64,000 bases of DNA from Oegoconia quadripuncta (Eukaryota > Arthropoda > Insecta > Lepidoptera > Autostichidae): contig OX438742.1 of the NCBI GenBank assembly GCA_949316235.1, positions 7,782,815 through 7,846,814 on the forward strand, read 5' to 3'. The translations under genes and the position numbers were made by a program. Of this stretch, positions 58,327-62,735 are shown piece by piece. Under the pieces are notes generated by a model. That model was not told the origin of the DNA, did not search any database, and saw nothing but the letters and a program-made list of their open reading frames with translations. How positions within the stretch are numbered: position 1 is the first letter of the stretch; each line of letters starts with the position of its first letter.

Positions 58327-61300
58327 GAAAAGTGAAATAGAAGGTATTGTGAGTTGGAACCTATATCAGCTTGCATTATTATGTTTAGTTACATTACCTC
58401 AAAATTTTCATGTTACATGCCCATTGTAAGCTGAATAAATGTTTTCTTTCTTTCTATTATTATTATTATTATTTTCTTTTTCTTTTTCTCAGCCTTATTA
58501 TTATTATTATTATTTATTTATATACAACGTATTTCTCTTCTTCAAAGTGAAGAAGGTAATTTCCGCACCAGACGGGTATCAACCAAGTGTGGCGGGTTCA
58601 GCTGAAGAAGTGATAATAGATGAATTATTATTATTATTATTATTATTAAATTCTTTATTGCACACAAAAATAAATTACAAAGAACATTTAACATAGATGA
58701 TGAAGTGTACAAAGGTGGTCTTATCGCTGGTAGCGATTGGCATAGGTATTGTTTATTTTTTTTTCTCAAAACTATCATCGAATAAAACGTTAATTGTGTC
58801 ATTTGACGGTCGCGTTTGTAGTCTAGTCCACATAATTGCATCATTAAATTAAATTTGGAGAAAATATAAGTTCTAAATAAATATCACATGATAGGAACCC
58901 TAAATCCCGCCAGTACGACAAATTACAACCGGCGTATGCGTTAAAAAAAAAAACTACCTATGCCAATAACTTCTATTTCACTTACCTAATATGCCCTATA
59001 TTTTCCTTACGGTAAAAAAACCCATCCGGTATAATCAAGGTCAAAGGTCAATCTCCCGACCCACGTGGTCTGGCCCGCTTCACGTCTCGCACAGTGTCCT
59101 GCTATTCTCGCACACCCATTCTACGACCTTGTCGCACGTCTCTACCTGCCGATGAATTACGATGAAACCCGAACAACCTGCGATATTATTGCAAATTATT
59201 TTTAGCAGACTATGCGACGGCTAGTAGCAGGTGAGACGTGCGAAATCTTGACCTATATGAATTTTCACGTGCTATTCATAAAATGTTTTATCGCTAGACG
59301 AGAGATTCACAAAATATGTTACGTAATTCCTTGCTCCGCCCGTATCACGTAGTTTGTATCTGCATCCCTATTTAATACCACACAACCTACCTATTTCACA
59401 TGTGCTGTCCTTATACCCAAAGGTTGCCTGGAAGAGAACGCTTTTAGTGATAAGGTCGCCAAATTGTACATTCTATTCTTACCACTTTTCTGAAACTGTA
59501 TTTTCTTCTTTGTTGTGCAATAAAATGTATTTGTATTGTAAATTATCGTTCGAAGCTCGGCGCTTCGCTCCCTTAGAAAACTGATTTTTTTAAGGTTCAG
59601 AAAGCGAAACCTAAATAAAACACTCCTCAATACTTGACGCTGATTTAGGTTTAAGAATAAACCGGTAAACAAGACCTGTATCTAATACACATCTTAGACC
59701 ACCATGTCTCGTCTTATCTCACTTTGACGGCGGGCATGTGTGGACGCAACATCATTAATCCTATGCCGGCTCACGTCGACTCCCGCGCTTTTCTCCCATT
59801 TCTCATAGCTTTAGGGTTGCCTCGCGTGATATTATTCTACAAAATTCTTTTTTCTTTTATTTCTTAGGGATAACAAAATTATTGTAATACAAGGTGTTCG
59901 ATAAATAGAAAGGCAATTACAGTTATCTATTATGGACGTCAAAGTAGTATTTATTAAATGGGGGAAATACAATGTAAAATTTAAAAGGAAATATTTAAGC
60001 AAAAATTAACATGGTATTTAATAACGACTATAATTTTATTAAGTACCTATGTTAATTTTTGCTTATCATATAAAAGCAACGTAAATGAATTAAATTGAAT
60101 CGAAGATATCCTTTATAGTATTGAATGTGTGATTTAATAAAATAATGTGAGACTGCGAGACGGTATTTGACTTCTCGTATTTTCGTAGGCAATCGGTCAG
60201 AAGATGCAAAAAACAAGCAACATCATACCGAGTAAGTGTTTAACCGCCTCCGTGGCTCAATGTAAACAACATTGGGTTTACGGTTCGGAGGTCGCTCGTT
60301 CGATCCCCAGCGGGGTACATGTTTAAGTACTCGGTTTGTGGTAGAGCATTTTAAATGTCTGCCTGGCTAGCTACCACCATTTTATCTAAATCTACCGCCA
60401 ATTGTTGTGTTTCGGTTGTCTGAGATAAGATAGCCAGTCCCCCAAATGTGTTGGGGTTCCGGGTCAGTACGCTTCCACCTTCGACTTCATCTTCACTTAA
60501 CATCAGGTGTGATTGAGGTCAAGTACGAACCCGTTGTACATTTAAAAAATAAGTGTGGATGGCTGGTGCGTCTTCAAATTGTAAAAGCAAGTACCGGCCG
60601 TTGATTGAACGGAAACGGTCAGTAGGTAGACTGCCTGCCAACGGCTGGTCAAATGATATTGTATGTATAAAAAAATGTGATGATGATGATTTGAACTTGT
60701 TTTGTCGTGTCGTGATACTCATAGGTATTTAGGAACATTTTTTTGATAGGAATAAAATTATAAAGTAAATATCTGACAACCCTGCCTCTGATCGCTGACT
60801 GACGATATCGTCTCCTCGCGTTATGGATTTATGAACTTTCTGACAGAAGCAGGCGGGAGTGGTAATTAGTCAAAAAAAAACAGTTTGAATATACAACGAC
60901 TGTTCTGACAGTTATGATTTTGCAATAATTTTTAAGTGTTTTTTTACGTACCTATGATTAAGTATTTGATTATGCTCAAAATATTTTGAGTTATTTCATC
61001 TGGACAGCTGATAAATACAATTTGCAATTTTTTATGCGTTCTTATGGAGATGGACAGACATATATCTGTAAGAGGCCCGAGATATACCTAATCCCATTCA
61101 ATATCTATACTATAATAGATATATGTCATTGGAAACTTCTCTAATAAGTTTTTAGAGCAATTATTAAAGGGATATAAGTCTAAAAGTGCGGCGATAGTGC
61201 TGTAACGGTAGAGAAGGGCTAGTGTTGTTAATATTTAGTCGACTGAGTTTTATAGACTGTTAACTATGATAATGTGATGTCGTATATTATCACGGAACTT

Positions 61301-62735
61301 CCGCCGCTCCGTGCAAATAGAGAGGTGATGTTTGTTACCAACCGTGATGGTGATGCCAACGTTGGTAACAGATATTCGATAAATCTCCAGGCAATCCGAA
61401 CCTTTCTCTTACAACTTCTAGTCCACGATACACAATATTCCTCATGAAATCCTTTTCAAATTCGAGTTTGAAAGCGAACGTTCGCTTTTCATTATCAATG
61501 CGATTTACTGGCAGCTGAGAAAGAAACGGTCGTCTAAATTTGGCATTAGGCAACCACAGCAGCCATGACGCGCGGGGCGGGGCCAGTGCACCGCCGCGTG
61601 CGATTGGCCGCAAGATTCGCGCGCCGTGGGAACGTTCCACGTTTGAAATATTCGGTGTGTCGTTCTTGGACCCTATTCTTGAATTTATTTTTGATATTTC
61701 GTAAGATATCGCGAGCATATCTTGACTTTAAAACCGTGAATTTTTTTTTTTTAATTAAAATTATTTTTGCTCTAATATAATTTGAAATAATTTCAGTTGT
61801 AAAATTTAAAAAGTATGTACCCAATTGAAGAAAAATATTTGCAACTGCACAAATAATCCAGGTACCTAAATAATATTAATACGTTTAATCCATATTGCGA
61901 AAAGTTATAATATGTTACAGCGACCTTGTTACACATTTACAGTAATCAGAGCACGAGGCAGATTTACATTAAAATTGCTTGAACATCTGGAAGGATACCG
62001 TAATGGTGTGACGTCACTAGTGCTCCCGCAGCGGCCGTCGAATCCTCAGCTGTAAATTGGAATGGCGGACAACGCGTCGGAATGTTACGCATGCCCGTCG
62101 CTGGCCCGGTGTGCGCTGGCCGGTGACAGCGCGCGTCACGCTTCATGGCGGCGCCCAGCGGGGTAATCTCGCTAATTACAGATAAAATCTGCACTTCGGA
62201 ACGCAACCCACAACGGCAAATCCGCGGAACGCTCTCACGTGCCCCACAAAAACGGCGCCGTGCAGAAATGTGCAAAAGAAAAGAAACGAGCTTCCGCTTC
62301 CAGAGCGAGCCGTGCGGAAGCTAATTACTCCGAATAACGTGGGCATATCATTGAGGAATATTCCAACACTGCAAACTCAGCGCTACACTTTTTTTGGCCA
62401 CTTTGTTGTGCTGCGCGAGTCCGTTTCGTTTTTATAGCGATTCGACTTCTTTCCTTTTGCTCGCGACATTTCAATGCGGTTCGCATAATTTACTTTACCG
62501 ACACCAACGATCTGCTTTTTGTTCGCAGGTGTGGTTCCAGAACGCGCGGGCGAAGTGGCGGCGGATGGTGACCAAACAGGAAAACAAGATGGCGGAGAAG
62601 TGCTCGCCCGATGCGTCGCTGGAGATGGACATGTACCACGGGCCGATGGGGTCCATCCAGTCGCTGCCACCGCACAGCCCTCCGTACAGTGTCATGGGAG
62701 CTCCTCCAAGTCCAAATTCTATGGATTGCCCATAG
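3853..62735 (+). CDS. ap: apterous-like LIM-homeodomain transcription factor, 3' part of gene (4 exons)
   Basis: Joined exons 3853-4026, 4955-5214, 35226-35428 and 62529-62735 give one open frame of 280 residues ending at TAG 62733-62735. The order is LIM2 zinc-binding domain, Pro/Gly-rich linker with GRPRKKKPK, homeodomain, short C-terminal tail. The linker-homeodomain sequence ([13 protein letters not shown], then [20 protein letters not shown]) is the Apterous/Lhx2/Lhx9 signature. Family knowledge: Apterous is a nuclear selector that binds DNA through its homeodomain and the LDB cofactor (Chip) through its LIM domains, and specifies dorsal wing identity. The start codon and LIM1 are missing because they lie upstream of the window. 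All four acceptors end in AG and the three internal donors begin with GT; codon phases agree at every junction. Insects often have two paralogues (apA, apB); I cannot tell which this is. Confidence 0.95.
4088..4135 (+). pseudogene. decayed partial copy 1 of the LIM2 exon 3' end
   Basis: 4111-4130 (CAGTAGTTTATTGCGGGTTA) matches exon/donor 4011-4030 (CAGCTGTTTATTGCAGGTTA) at 17 of 20 bases, exactly 100 bases downstream. The preceding 20 bases also align to the exon with small gaps. The copy has an in-frame stop and leads straight into TTAGG repeats. It is not expected to code. Confidence 0.55.
4128..4142 (+). repeat. (TTAGG)3 telomere-type repeat
   Basis: Three perfect TTAGG units, the canonical arthropod telomere unit, begin where exon-copy 1 ends. 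So short a tract could also arise by slippage from GGTTAG. Confidence 0.7.
4145..4407 (+). mobile_element. LINE fragment, reverse transcriptase polyprotein C-terminus and 3' end
   Basis: The + strand encodes [16 protein letters not shown] followed by FNRSLWQSM and then a stop, which is the C-terminal pattern RWTDDL-KVAG--WM-A--NRSLW of an insect non-LTR element. It is followed by GCAGTGGACGTCCTGTGGCT, the usual 3' end. The copy is heavily 5'-truncated. Confidence 0.7.
4469..4530 (+). pseudogene. decayed partial copy 2 of the LIM2 exon 3' half
   Basis: ACCTCTCCTGACTAAAAGAG, ATGGCATCAGG, ATTCAG and TAGCAGATTAACTT align in order to exon positions 3973-4034. The copy includes the donor region, where GT has become AT. 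A 6-base gap falls within the aligned part. The same frame still reads LTKRD...GIQ, resembling LTKGD...GIR of the exon. The intervening LINE fragment separates it from copy 1. Confidence 0.55.
4955..5214 (+). CDS. ap: apterous exon: end of LIM2 and Pro/Gly-rich linker
   Basis: Acceptor TTTGTTACAG ends at 4954; donor GTGAGT starts at 5215. The exon opens with LHYDT, which supplies the last LIM2 zinc ligand (His). It continues with about 45 residues rich in Pro, Gly, His and Tyr, then [12 protein letters not shown], a basic AT-hook/NLS-like motif conserved between LIM2 and homeodomain in Apterous and Lhx2/9, and ends MTANL plus the first base of an Asp codon. ATG 4971 is an internal Met, not a start. 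The exon is much more GC-rich than its surroundings, which explains the long open frames on other frames and the opposite strand here. Reading through the donor would add 33 residues and stop at 5312. Confidence 0.95.
7025..7084. repeat. perfect hairpin, 29-base arms
   Basis: The arm beginning CTGTACTCTCGTAGTTATTT is repeated exactly in reverse complement, with a 2-base loop (CC at 7054-7055). The second hairpin starts at the very next base. Confidence 0.95.
7085..7122. repeat. perfect hairpin, 18-base arms
   Basis: TTTTTGTTATTCCAACTA and its exact reverse complement flank a 2-base CC loop (7103-7104). It directly abuts the preceding hairpin. Confidence 0.95.
7265..7470 (+). repeat. dispersed repeat family D
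   Basis: GAAAATTTAGAAAACCTCCG, TATCATCCAGGTATATACAC, and CTAAGAGCCGTTTTAGCCAC, ending near TTTTTTTGCGGCAATT, follow the same order as 10035-10440 and 24640-25060. Confidence 0.6.
8500..8680 (-). mobile_element. LINE polyprotein C-terminal fragment
   Basis: The - strand reads, across one or two frame shifts, a pattern like [15 protein letters not shown]...[18 protein letters not shown], the C-terminus of an insect reverse transcriptase polyprotein. It is inactive and 5'-truncated. Confidence 0.55.
9500..9590 (+). repeat. MITE-like fragment related to 46138-46280
   Basis: GCCGTATTAATAAAGTTATC, then TCAAGATTGAGATCGAGTCT and CAATACGATTTTTC, parallel the left half of the element at 46138. The right inverted end is not clearly present. 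Confidence 0.55.
9755..9980 (+). repeat. degenerate SINE B
   Basis: CCCAGCCAGGTACATGTTTA (B-box end and start of body), ATAAGATAGTTAGTC and CGCTTCCATCTCCG...TCATCTTCACTTAACA occur in the SINE B order. Much of the middle has diverged. Confidence 0.6.
10035..10440 (+). repeat. dispersed repeat family D, long copy
   Basis: Contains TTTATCTAGATAAACCAAAT, AATTTTCATCAAACATGGCT, CTCAAATCGGACTGCGCATT, a short ACACACA run and TAACACCCATCGTTTTTCGT, in the same order as 24640-25060. Confidence 0.65.
10533..10563 (+). repeat. (TAGA)n microsatellite
   Basis: About seven tandem TAGA units. Confidence 0.9.
10928..10959. repeat. perfect hairpin, 14-base arms
   Basis: TATGGTGCATAGGT and ACCTATGCACCATA flank loop GAGT (10942-10945). 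Its last base is the first base of the next hairpin. Confidence 0.95.
10959..11015. repeat. perfect hairpin, 26-base arms
   Basis: Arms 10959-10984 and 10990-11015 are exact reverse complements, starting AGGAACAGCCTCATCCCAGG. The loop is CGAGT, sharing GAGT with the neighbouring hairpin's loop. Confidence 0.95.
11548..11665 (-). repeat. SINE family A, head missing
   Basis: CACTTACACCAATCATCTAG through ATGTTCGTATCCATCACACA matches the body of 412-627 and 20776-20985. The tRNA-like head is absent. Confidence 0.75.
14150..14605 (+). mobile_element. decayed LINE fragment with reverse transcriptase C-terminus
   Basis: The + strand carries [19 protein letters not shown] and, after a frame shift, VNEAKEV...[11 protein letters not shown], the C-terminal pattern LRWFGHVERM...[11 protein letters not shown] of an insect retroelement. 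It ends in an ATGT repeat tail. The 35005-35118 insertion is the same family's 3' end. Confidence 0.7.
14760..15105 (+). mobile_element. LINE 3' fragment interrupted by SINE B-like piece
   Basis: [11 protein letters not shown] and, downstream in another frame, [10 protein letters not shown] resemble the end of an insect LINE polyprotein. Positions 14836-14881 (ATCTTATCTTACACAACCGG) match the SINE B body on the - strand. Confidence 0.55.
15950..16260. promoter_or_regulatory. GC-rich unique block, candidate regulatory DNA
   Basis: This patch, with GCAGGCGCCGCCATTTTCAC and CGCGCGGCCCATTTTGG, is clearly more GC- and CpG-rich than flanking intron and matches no repeat in the window. Function is inference only; conservation would be the test. 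Confidence 0.2.
16871..16906. repeat. perfect 36-base palindrome
   Basis: TTGGTCATATACTCGTAT is followed at once by its reverse complement with no loop. Confidence 0.95.
16914..16929. repeat. perfect 16-base palindrome
   Basis: CTATCTATATAGATAG, seven bases after the preceding palindrome. Confidence 0.9.
16956..17205. repeat. MITE-like family E, copy 1
   Basis: The left end ACAGGTGAAATTAATTTGTG and the right end (reverse complement TGAATTTGATTTCGTGTAAT) form imperfect terminal inverted repeats. The interior 17099-17160, read on the - strand, matches 23099-23160 closely. The - strand frame 16978-17169 encodes a peptide similar to that in copy 2. Confidence 0.65.
18575..18770 (+). mobile_element. 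LINE family F 3' tail
   Basis: [15 protein letters not shown] is followed by CAAAGGCCGGCAACGCATCT, GGCGGCGGTGATTACTTTCC, and a poly(A). It is nearly identical to 58066-58326, so both copies are probably young. The peptide is the end of a non-LTR polyprotein; the rest is missing. Confidence 0.8.
20776..20985 (-). repeat. SINE family A, near full length
   Basis: Same structure as 412-627: body CATCTAGTTCCAAACTAAGC, then GGATTCGAACCCGCAACCGT (B-box complement) and CACTATCCACTACACCAACC (A-box side complement). Confidence 0.85.
21060..21110 (+). repeat. MITE-like family E end fragment
   Basis: ACAGGGTGAATTTGAATTCG and GTAATACCCATTAACTGG match the left end of 23047-23345. Confidence 0.55.
21121..21164 (+). 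repeat. poly(A) and (GGTA)n
   Basis: A 19-base A run followed after a few bases by four GTAG units. Confidence 0.85.
21170..21432 (+). repeat. SINE family C
   Basis: The tRNA-like head AGCGTCGGTGGCTTAGCGG (A box) and CCGGGTTCGATCCCCCGG (B box) are well preserved. The body includes GCATCGTGAGGAAACCTGC, and the end is CTGCAGTGGGATGTTTACGG then GCTGATGATGATG, a 3' end shared with insect LINEs. A head fragment lies at 51004-51093. Confidence 0.85.
21505..21590 (-). repeat. LINE/SINE 3' tail family G
   Basis: CGCTTTATTGCACAACATAA, TACAGTTTCAGAAAG and TACAATTTGGCGACTTTATC are the reverse complement of the tail at 59421-59540. Confidence 0.7.
21700..21812 (+). repeat. dispersed repeat family D, 3' end
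   Basis: GTTACGATGCCACAGATACA through AAAGTTATAACACCCATTTT and CCGTCGATG matches the end of the family D copies. Confidence 0.55.
23047..23345. repeat. MITE-like family E, copy 2
   Basis: The left end TTTGAATTTGAATTCGTGTA and the interior TTACGAACAACTTTCCCCAA match copy 1 in inverse orientation. The two halves are partly inverted repeats of each other. An open frame at 23096-23335 encodes FDQKIFDY...[15 protein letters not shown], similar to the - strand frame of copy 1. Confidence 0.65.
24290..24395 (-). repeat. SINE family A, degenerate
   Basis: AACGGATAAACATGCATAAA, CAATGACTC and CCGTTAATTTCGCTGACACC, then CACTACACCAAACG, follow the family A order; the part around the B box is deleted. 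Confidence 0.65.
24640..25060 (+). repeat. dispersed repeat family D, long copy
   Basis: Contains TCATCCAGATAAACCAAACG, AACCAATTTTCATCGAACAT, ACTCAAATTGGACCACGCTT, an (AC)n run at 24979-25001 and CCCTTAGTTTTTGGTCGG. This and 10035-10440 are the most complete copies. Confidence 0.65.
28480..28737 (-). repeat. SINE family A', diverged subfamily
   Basis: GCGCCATCTAGTTCCACAG, AACATCCATAACTCGGG, CGGGACTCGAACCCGCAAC and CACTACACCAAACAGG keep the family A layout. The CATCTAG body differs from 412-627 (AGCAACTATAGGCTTGTG in place of AGCAAAGCTTG). Confidence 0.8.
29119..29226 (+). repeat. LINE/SINE 3' tail family G
   Basis: TTCGCCTGGAAGAGATCGCT, GCGATAAGGCCGCC and ACAATAAAGCGTATTTGAT. It ends in a short (GATTT)n tail. 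Confidence 0.75.
29682..29702 (+). repeat. poly(T) run
   Basis: Twenty-one T bases. Confidence 0.9.
29847..30040 (+). repeat. SINE family A', + orientation
   Basis: GACCCGTTTGGTGTAGTGGT (A box), GCGTGTTCGAATTTCGG (B box) and GAGTTATGGATGTTTTCATG, ending near GTTTAGTGTGGAACTA. An AT repeat follows at 30045-30078. Confidence 0.75.
30335..30480. promoter_or_regulatory. GC-rich unique block with homeodomain-type site
   Basis: CTCGGCGCGTTTGCGCGAAT and GCGGGCTAATTGTTCTCG stand out from AT-rich flanks and match no repeat seen here. TAATTG is a Q50 homeodomain core. Regulatory role is inference. Confidence 0.2.
31430..31640. promoter_or_regulatory. GC-rich block with tandem 11-base repeat
   Basis: 31437-31468 holds three units of GTTACGACTGS (third partial). 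The following GATACGCGGCGCTCTGCGGT is CpG-rich, and GACGTAAGT near 31552-31560 resembles a splice donor. It could be an internal promoter or untranslated exon. Evidence is weak. Confidence 0.2.
31820..32142 (-). repeat. SINE family B, near full length
   Basis: On the - strand the head reads CCGCTTCCGTGGCTCAATG, then the B box GGTTCGATCCCCAGCGGGG; the body has CCACCATCTTATCTAAATC and CCGGTTGTCAGAGATAAGAT; the tail has CTCATCTTCACTGAACATCA. Confidence 0.85.
32641..32950 (+). repeat. SINE family B, full length
   Basis: Head AACCGCCTCCGTGGCTCAAT, B box GCTTCGATCCCCAGCGGGG, body TGGCTAGCTACCACCATCTT, tail CTCATCTTCACTTAACATCA, poly(A) at the end. It lies about 500 bases from an inverted copy at 31820-32142. 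Confidence 0.9.
34911..34987 (-). repeat. SINE family A body fragment
   Basis: CACTTACACCAATCATCTAG to GATAATGGATAAACTTACAT matches the 3' part of family A. A LINE tail has inserted just after it. Confidence 0.7.
34988..35135 (-). mobile_element. 5'-truncated LINE insertion with 17-base target duplication
   Basis: ACATGATAAACATACAT occurs at 34988-35004 and 35119-35135. Between them the - strand encodes VNEAKEV...[11 protein letters not shown] and ends in an ATGT-rich tail, the same family as 14150-14605. Confidence 0.85.
35226..35428 (+). CDS. ap: apterous exon: homeodomain residues 1-46
   Basis: Acceptor TTATGGTACCCAG ends at 35225; donor GTAATA starts at 35429. The first two bases complete Asp (NLD). 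Then comes [18 protein letters not shown], a short linker, and the homeodomain starting at TKRMRTSF. Conserved F8, F20 and the long-conserved block [18 protein letters not shown] are visible; position 16 is Met rather than the common Leu. The exon ends exactly after Q46 in phase 0. The 46/47 homeobox intron position is shared by many LIM- and paired-class genes. ATG 35159, upstream and in frame, is in the intron. Readthrough would add 55 residues without recognition-helix sequence and stop at 35591-35593. Confidence 0.96.
38748..38955 (-). repeat. SINE family B, head missing
   Basis: CAACGGGTTAGCACTTGACC through GATGGTGGTAGCTAGCCAGG matches 31820-32142. The tRNA-like head is missing. Confidence 0.8.
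41860..42240. promoter_or_regulatory. GC-rich unique block, candidate regulatory DNA
   Basis: A 350-base GC-rich patch (for example GATAGCGGCCGCCGCATAAA, GCCGCTCTGCGTCGCCG) in AT-rich intron. A 77-codon open frame on the - strand (41852-42085) is probably a result of composition. It is also bordered by one half of a 19-base direct repeat. Confidence 0.2.
41867..42468. repeat. 19-base exact direct repeat, 583 bases apart
   Basis: ACGCCTCGTTTTTAGCATT occurs at 41867-41885 and 42450-42468. It could be a target-site duplication around a 564-base insertion, or a copied patch. Confidence 0.8.
45590..45706 (+). repeat. LINE/SINE 3' tail family G
   Basis: AAAGGTTGCATGGAAGAGAT, AGTGATAAGGCCGACAAATT and GTACAATAAAGAATATTTTG, ending in a (TTTG)n tail. 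Confidence 0.7.
46138..46280. repeat. MITE-like element with terminal inverted repeats
   Basis: Left end GCCCATATTAATAAATCGAT and right end (reverse complement GCCCATATTAATAAGTCGTT) match with few differences; similarity continues to about 33 bases. A related partial copy is at 9500-9590. Target duplication unclear. Confidence 0.75.
46968..47518. mobile_element. foldback element with 235-base inverted arms and TA flanks
   Basis: Arms 46968-47202 and 47284-47518 are, as far as I can read, exact reverse complements, separated by 81 bases. The ends read CAGGGCGTCCCAAAGTTATG and are flanked by TA on both sides, which fits Tc1/mariner-type insertion. Each arm holds a B-box-like GGTTCGATTCCCAGCCG. 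Identical 60-residue open frames on both strands (46934-47149 and 47337-47546) arise from the symmetry and are not taken as a gene. Confidence 0.9.
48370..48510. promoter_or_regulatory. GC-rich unique block, candidate regulatory DNA
   Basis: CAGGCGCGGGCGCATTTAG, CGGTGCGTCCGCAATTACGT and CACTCCGCCCGGTAGC cluster in about 140 bases and match no repeat here. CAATTACG and, just after, GTAATTAG are homeodomain-like cores. Confidence 0.25.
49030..49150. promoter_or_regulatory. GC-rich unique block, candidate regulatory DNA
   Basis: TACGGCCGCGTTCTGAGACG and TTCCGCCGCGCACTCAAAAG lie between AT-rich stretches; GTAATTAGTA precedes them. Only composition and motifs support this. Confidence 0.2.
51004..51093 (-). 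repeat. SINE family C head
   Basis: The - strand reads AGCGTCGGTGGCTCAGCGGT and GGAGTTCGATCCCAGGCAGG, matching the head of 21170-21432. The rest is absent. Confidence 0.8.
51115..51490. repeat. cluster of SINE family A' pieces
   Basis: 51115-51245 carries a - strand head (CGGGATTCGAACCCGCGAC). 51300-51365 (CTTACTGTGGAACTAGATGG) and 51425-51490 (CTTAGTGTGGAAATAGATGG) are + strand 3' ends. Opposed heads and repeated tails suggest several insertions. Confidence 0.65.
55144..55475 (+). repeat. SINE family B, full length
   Basis: Head CAACCGCCTCCGTGGTTTAA, B box GGGTTCGATCCCCAGCGGGG, then the usual body and tail with a short poly(A). Confidence 0.85.
56010..56323 (-). repeat. SINE family B, near full length
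   Basis: Matches 31820-32142 throughout, with part of the B box deleted (ATGATCGAATCCGCGACC) and a duplicated CCCTA at 56224-56233. Confidence 0.85.
56880..57748 (+). mobile_element. LINE family H, 5'-truncated, with nested insertion
   Basis: 56882-57039 encodes [14 protein letters not shown]...[14 protein letters not shown], a hallmark of the region after the reverse transcriptase domain in insect non-LTR elements. The frame continues after a 290-base insertion with IGDHSI...[10 protein letters not shown], then becomes broken by stops and shifts. [20 protein letters not shown] and the H tail with poly(A) end it. It is not functional. Confidence 0.85.
57040..57329 (-). mobile_element. retroposed element inserted in the LINE, 8-base target duplication
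   Basis: AAAAGACT at 57032-57039 is repeated at 57330-57337. Between them, the - strand ends in AATAAATTGAATTGAATTGA, an AATAAA-like signal plus (TTGAA)n tail, as in many insect retroposons. Removing one duplication and the insert restores the LINE frame across the junction. Its identity is unknown. Confidence 0.8.
58066..58326 (+). mobile_element. LINE family F 3' end with long poly(A)
   Basis: [20 protein letters not shown] and [15 protein letters not shown], then the same tail as 18575-18770 and a 27-base A run, which suggests a recent insertion. Confidence 0.85.
58452..58520 (+). repeat. (TTA)n and (CTTTTT)n low complexity
   Basis: Two (TTA)n runs flank CTTTTTCTTTTTC; another (TTA)n lies at 58624-58648. 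Confidence 0.9.
58640..58745 (-). repeat. LINE/SINE 3' tail family G
   Basis: TTCTTTATTGCACACAAAAA and GGTCTTATCGCTGGTAGCGA, the reverse complement of the G tail, diverged. Confidence 0.6.
59421..59540 (+). repeat. LINE/SINE 3' tail family G
   Basis: AAAGGTTGCCTGGAAGAGAA, GTGATAAGGTCGCCAAATTG and TTGTGCAATAAAATGTATTT. Confidence 0.75.
59996..60065. repeat. inverted repeat, 17-base arms, 36-base loop
   Basis: TAAGCAAAAATTAACAT and ATGTTAATTTTTGCTTA are exact reverse complements. Confidence 0.9.
60241..60549 (+). repeat. SINE family B with target duplication
   Basis: Head AACCGCCTCCGTGGCTCAAT to tail CTTCACTTAACATCAGGTGT. TAAGTGT at 60233-60239 recurs at 60550-60556, a probable target-site duplication. 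Confidence 0.85.
61335..61718 (-). other. unassigned 127-codon open frame
   Basis: The longest open frame without an explanation in this intron, on the strand opposite apterous. It begins [16 protein letters not shown] and ends RWHHHHGW. No domain, signal peptide or splice logic is apparent, and part of it covers a GC-rich patch (61562-61640) where other frames are open too. It may be a repeat fragment or chance. I do not call it a gene. Confidence 0.2.
62060..62345. promoter_or_regulatory. candidate intronic enhancer just before last exon
   Basis: GC-rich unique sequence (GGCCGGTGACAGCGCGCGTC, AACGGCGCCGTGCAGAAATG) with two GCTAATTAC sites (about 62171 and 62319), the core bound by Q50 homeodomains, including Apterous-type proteins. 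Role is inference. Confidence 0.3.
62529..62735 (+). CDS. ap: apterous last coding exon: homeodomain helix 3 and C-terminus
   Basis: Acceptor TGTTCGCAG ends at 62528. The exon starts [13 protein letters not shown], giving W48, F49, Q50, N51 and R53 of the recognition helix. Q50 predicts a TAATTA/TAATTG-type binding preference. The tail is [20 protein letters not shown], then [20 protein letters not shown] and a Pro/Ser-rich end, PNSMDCP, with stop TAG at 62733-62735. The tail has no further recognised domain. Its length (about 50 residues after the homeodomain) is in line with other Apterous proteins. Overlapping open frames on other frames and the opposite strand are shadows of its GC-rich codons. 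Confidence 0.96.
   Translation: MWFQNARAKWRRMVTKQENKMAEKCSPDASLEMDMYHGPMGSIQSLPPHSPPYSVMGAPPSPNSMDCP

Larger units (their letters stand above)
35429..62528 (+). other. apterous intron, 27,100 bases, splitting the homeobox
   Basis: Phase 0 intron between homeodomain residues 46 and 47. Repeats are sparser than in the previous intron, and are listed separately. Stretches with no recognised element include 35645-38740, 38960-41860, 42470-45580, 45710-46130, 47520-50990, 51495-55140, 56330-56870 and 60560-62050. Some contain GC-rich patches noted as candidate regulatory DNA. Confidence 0.9.
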
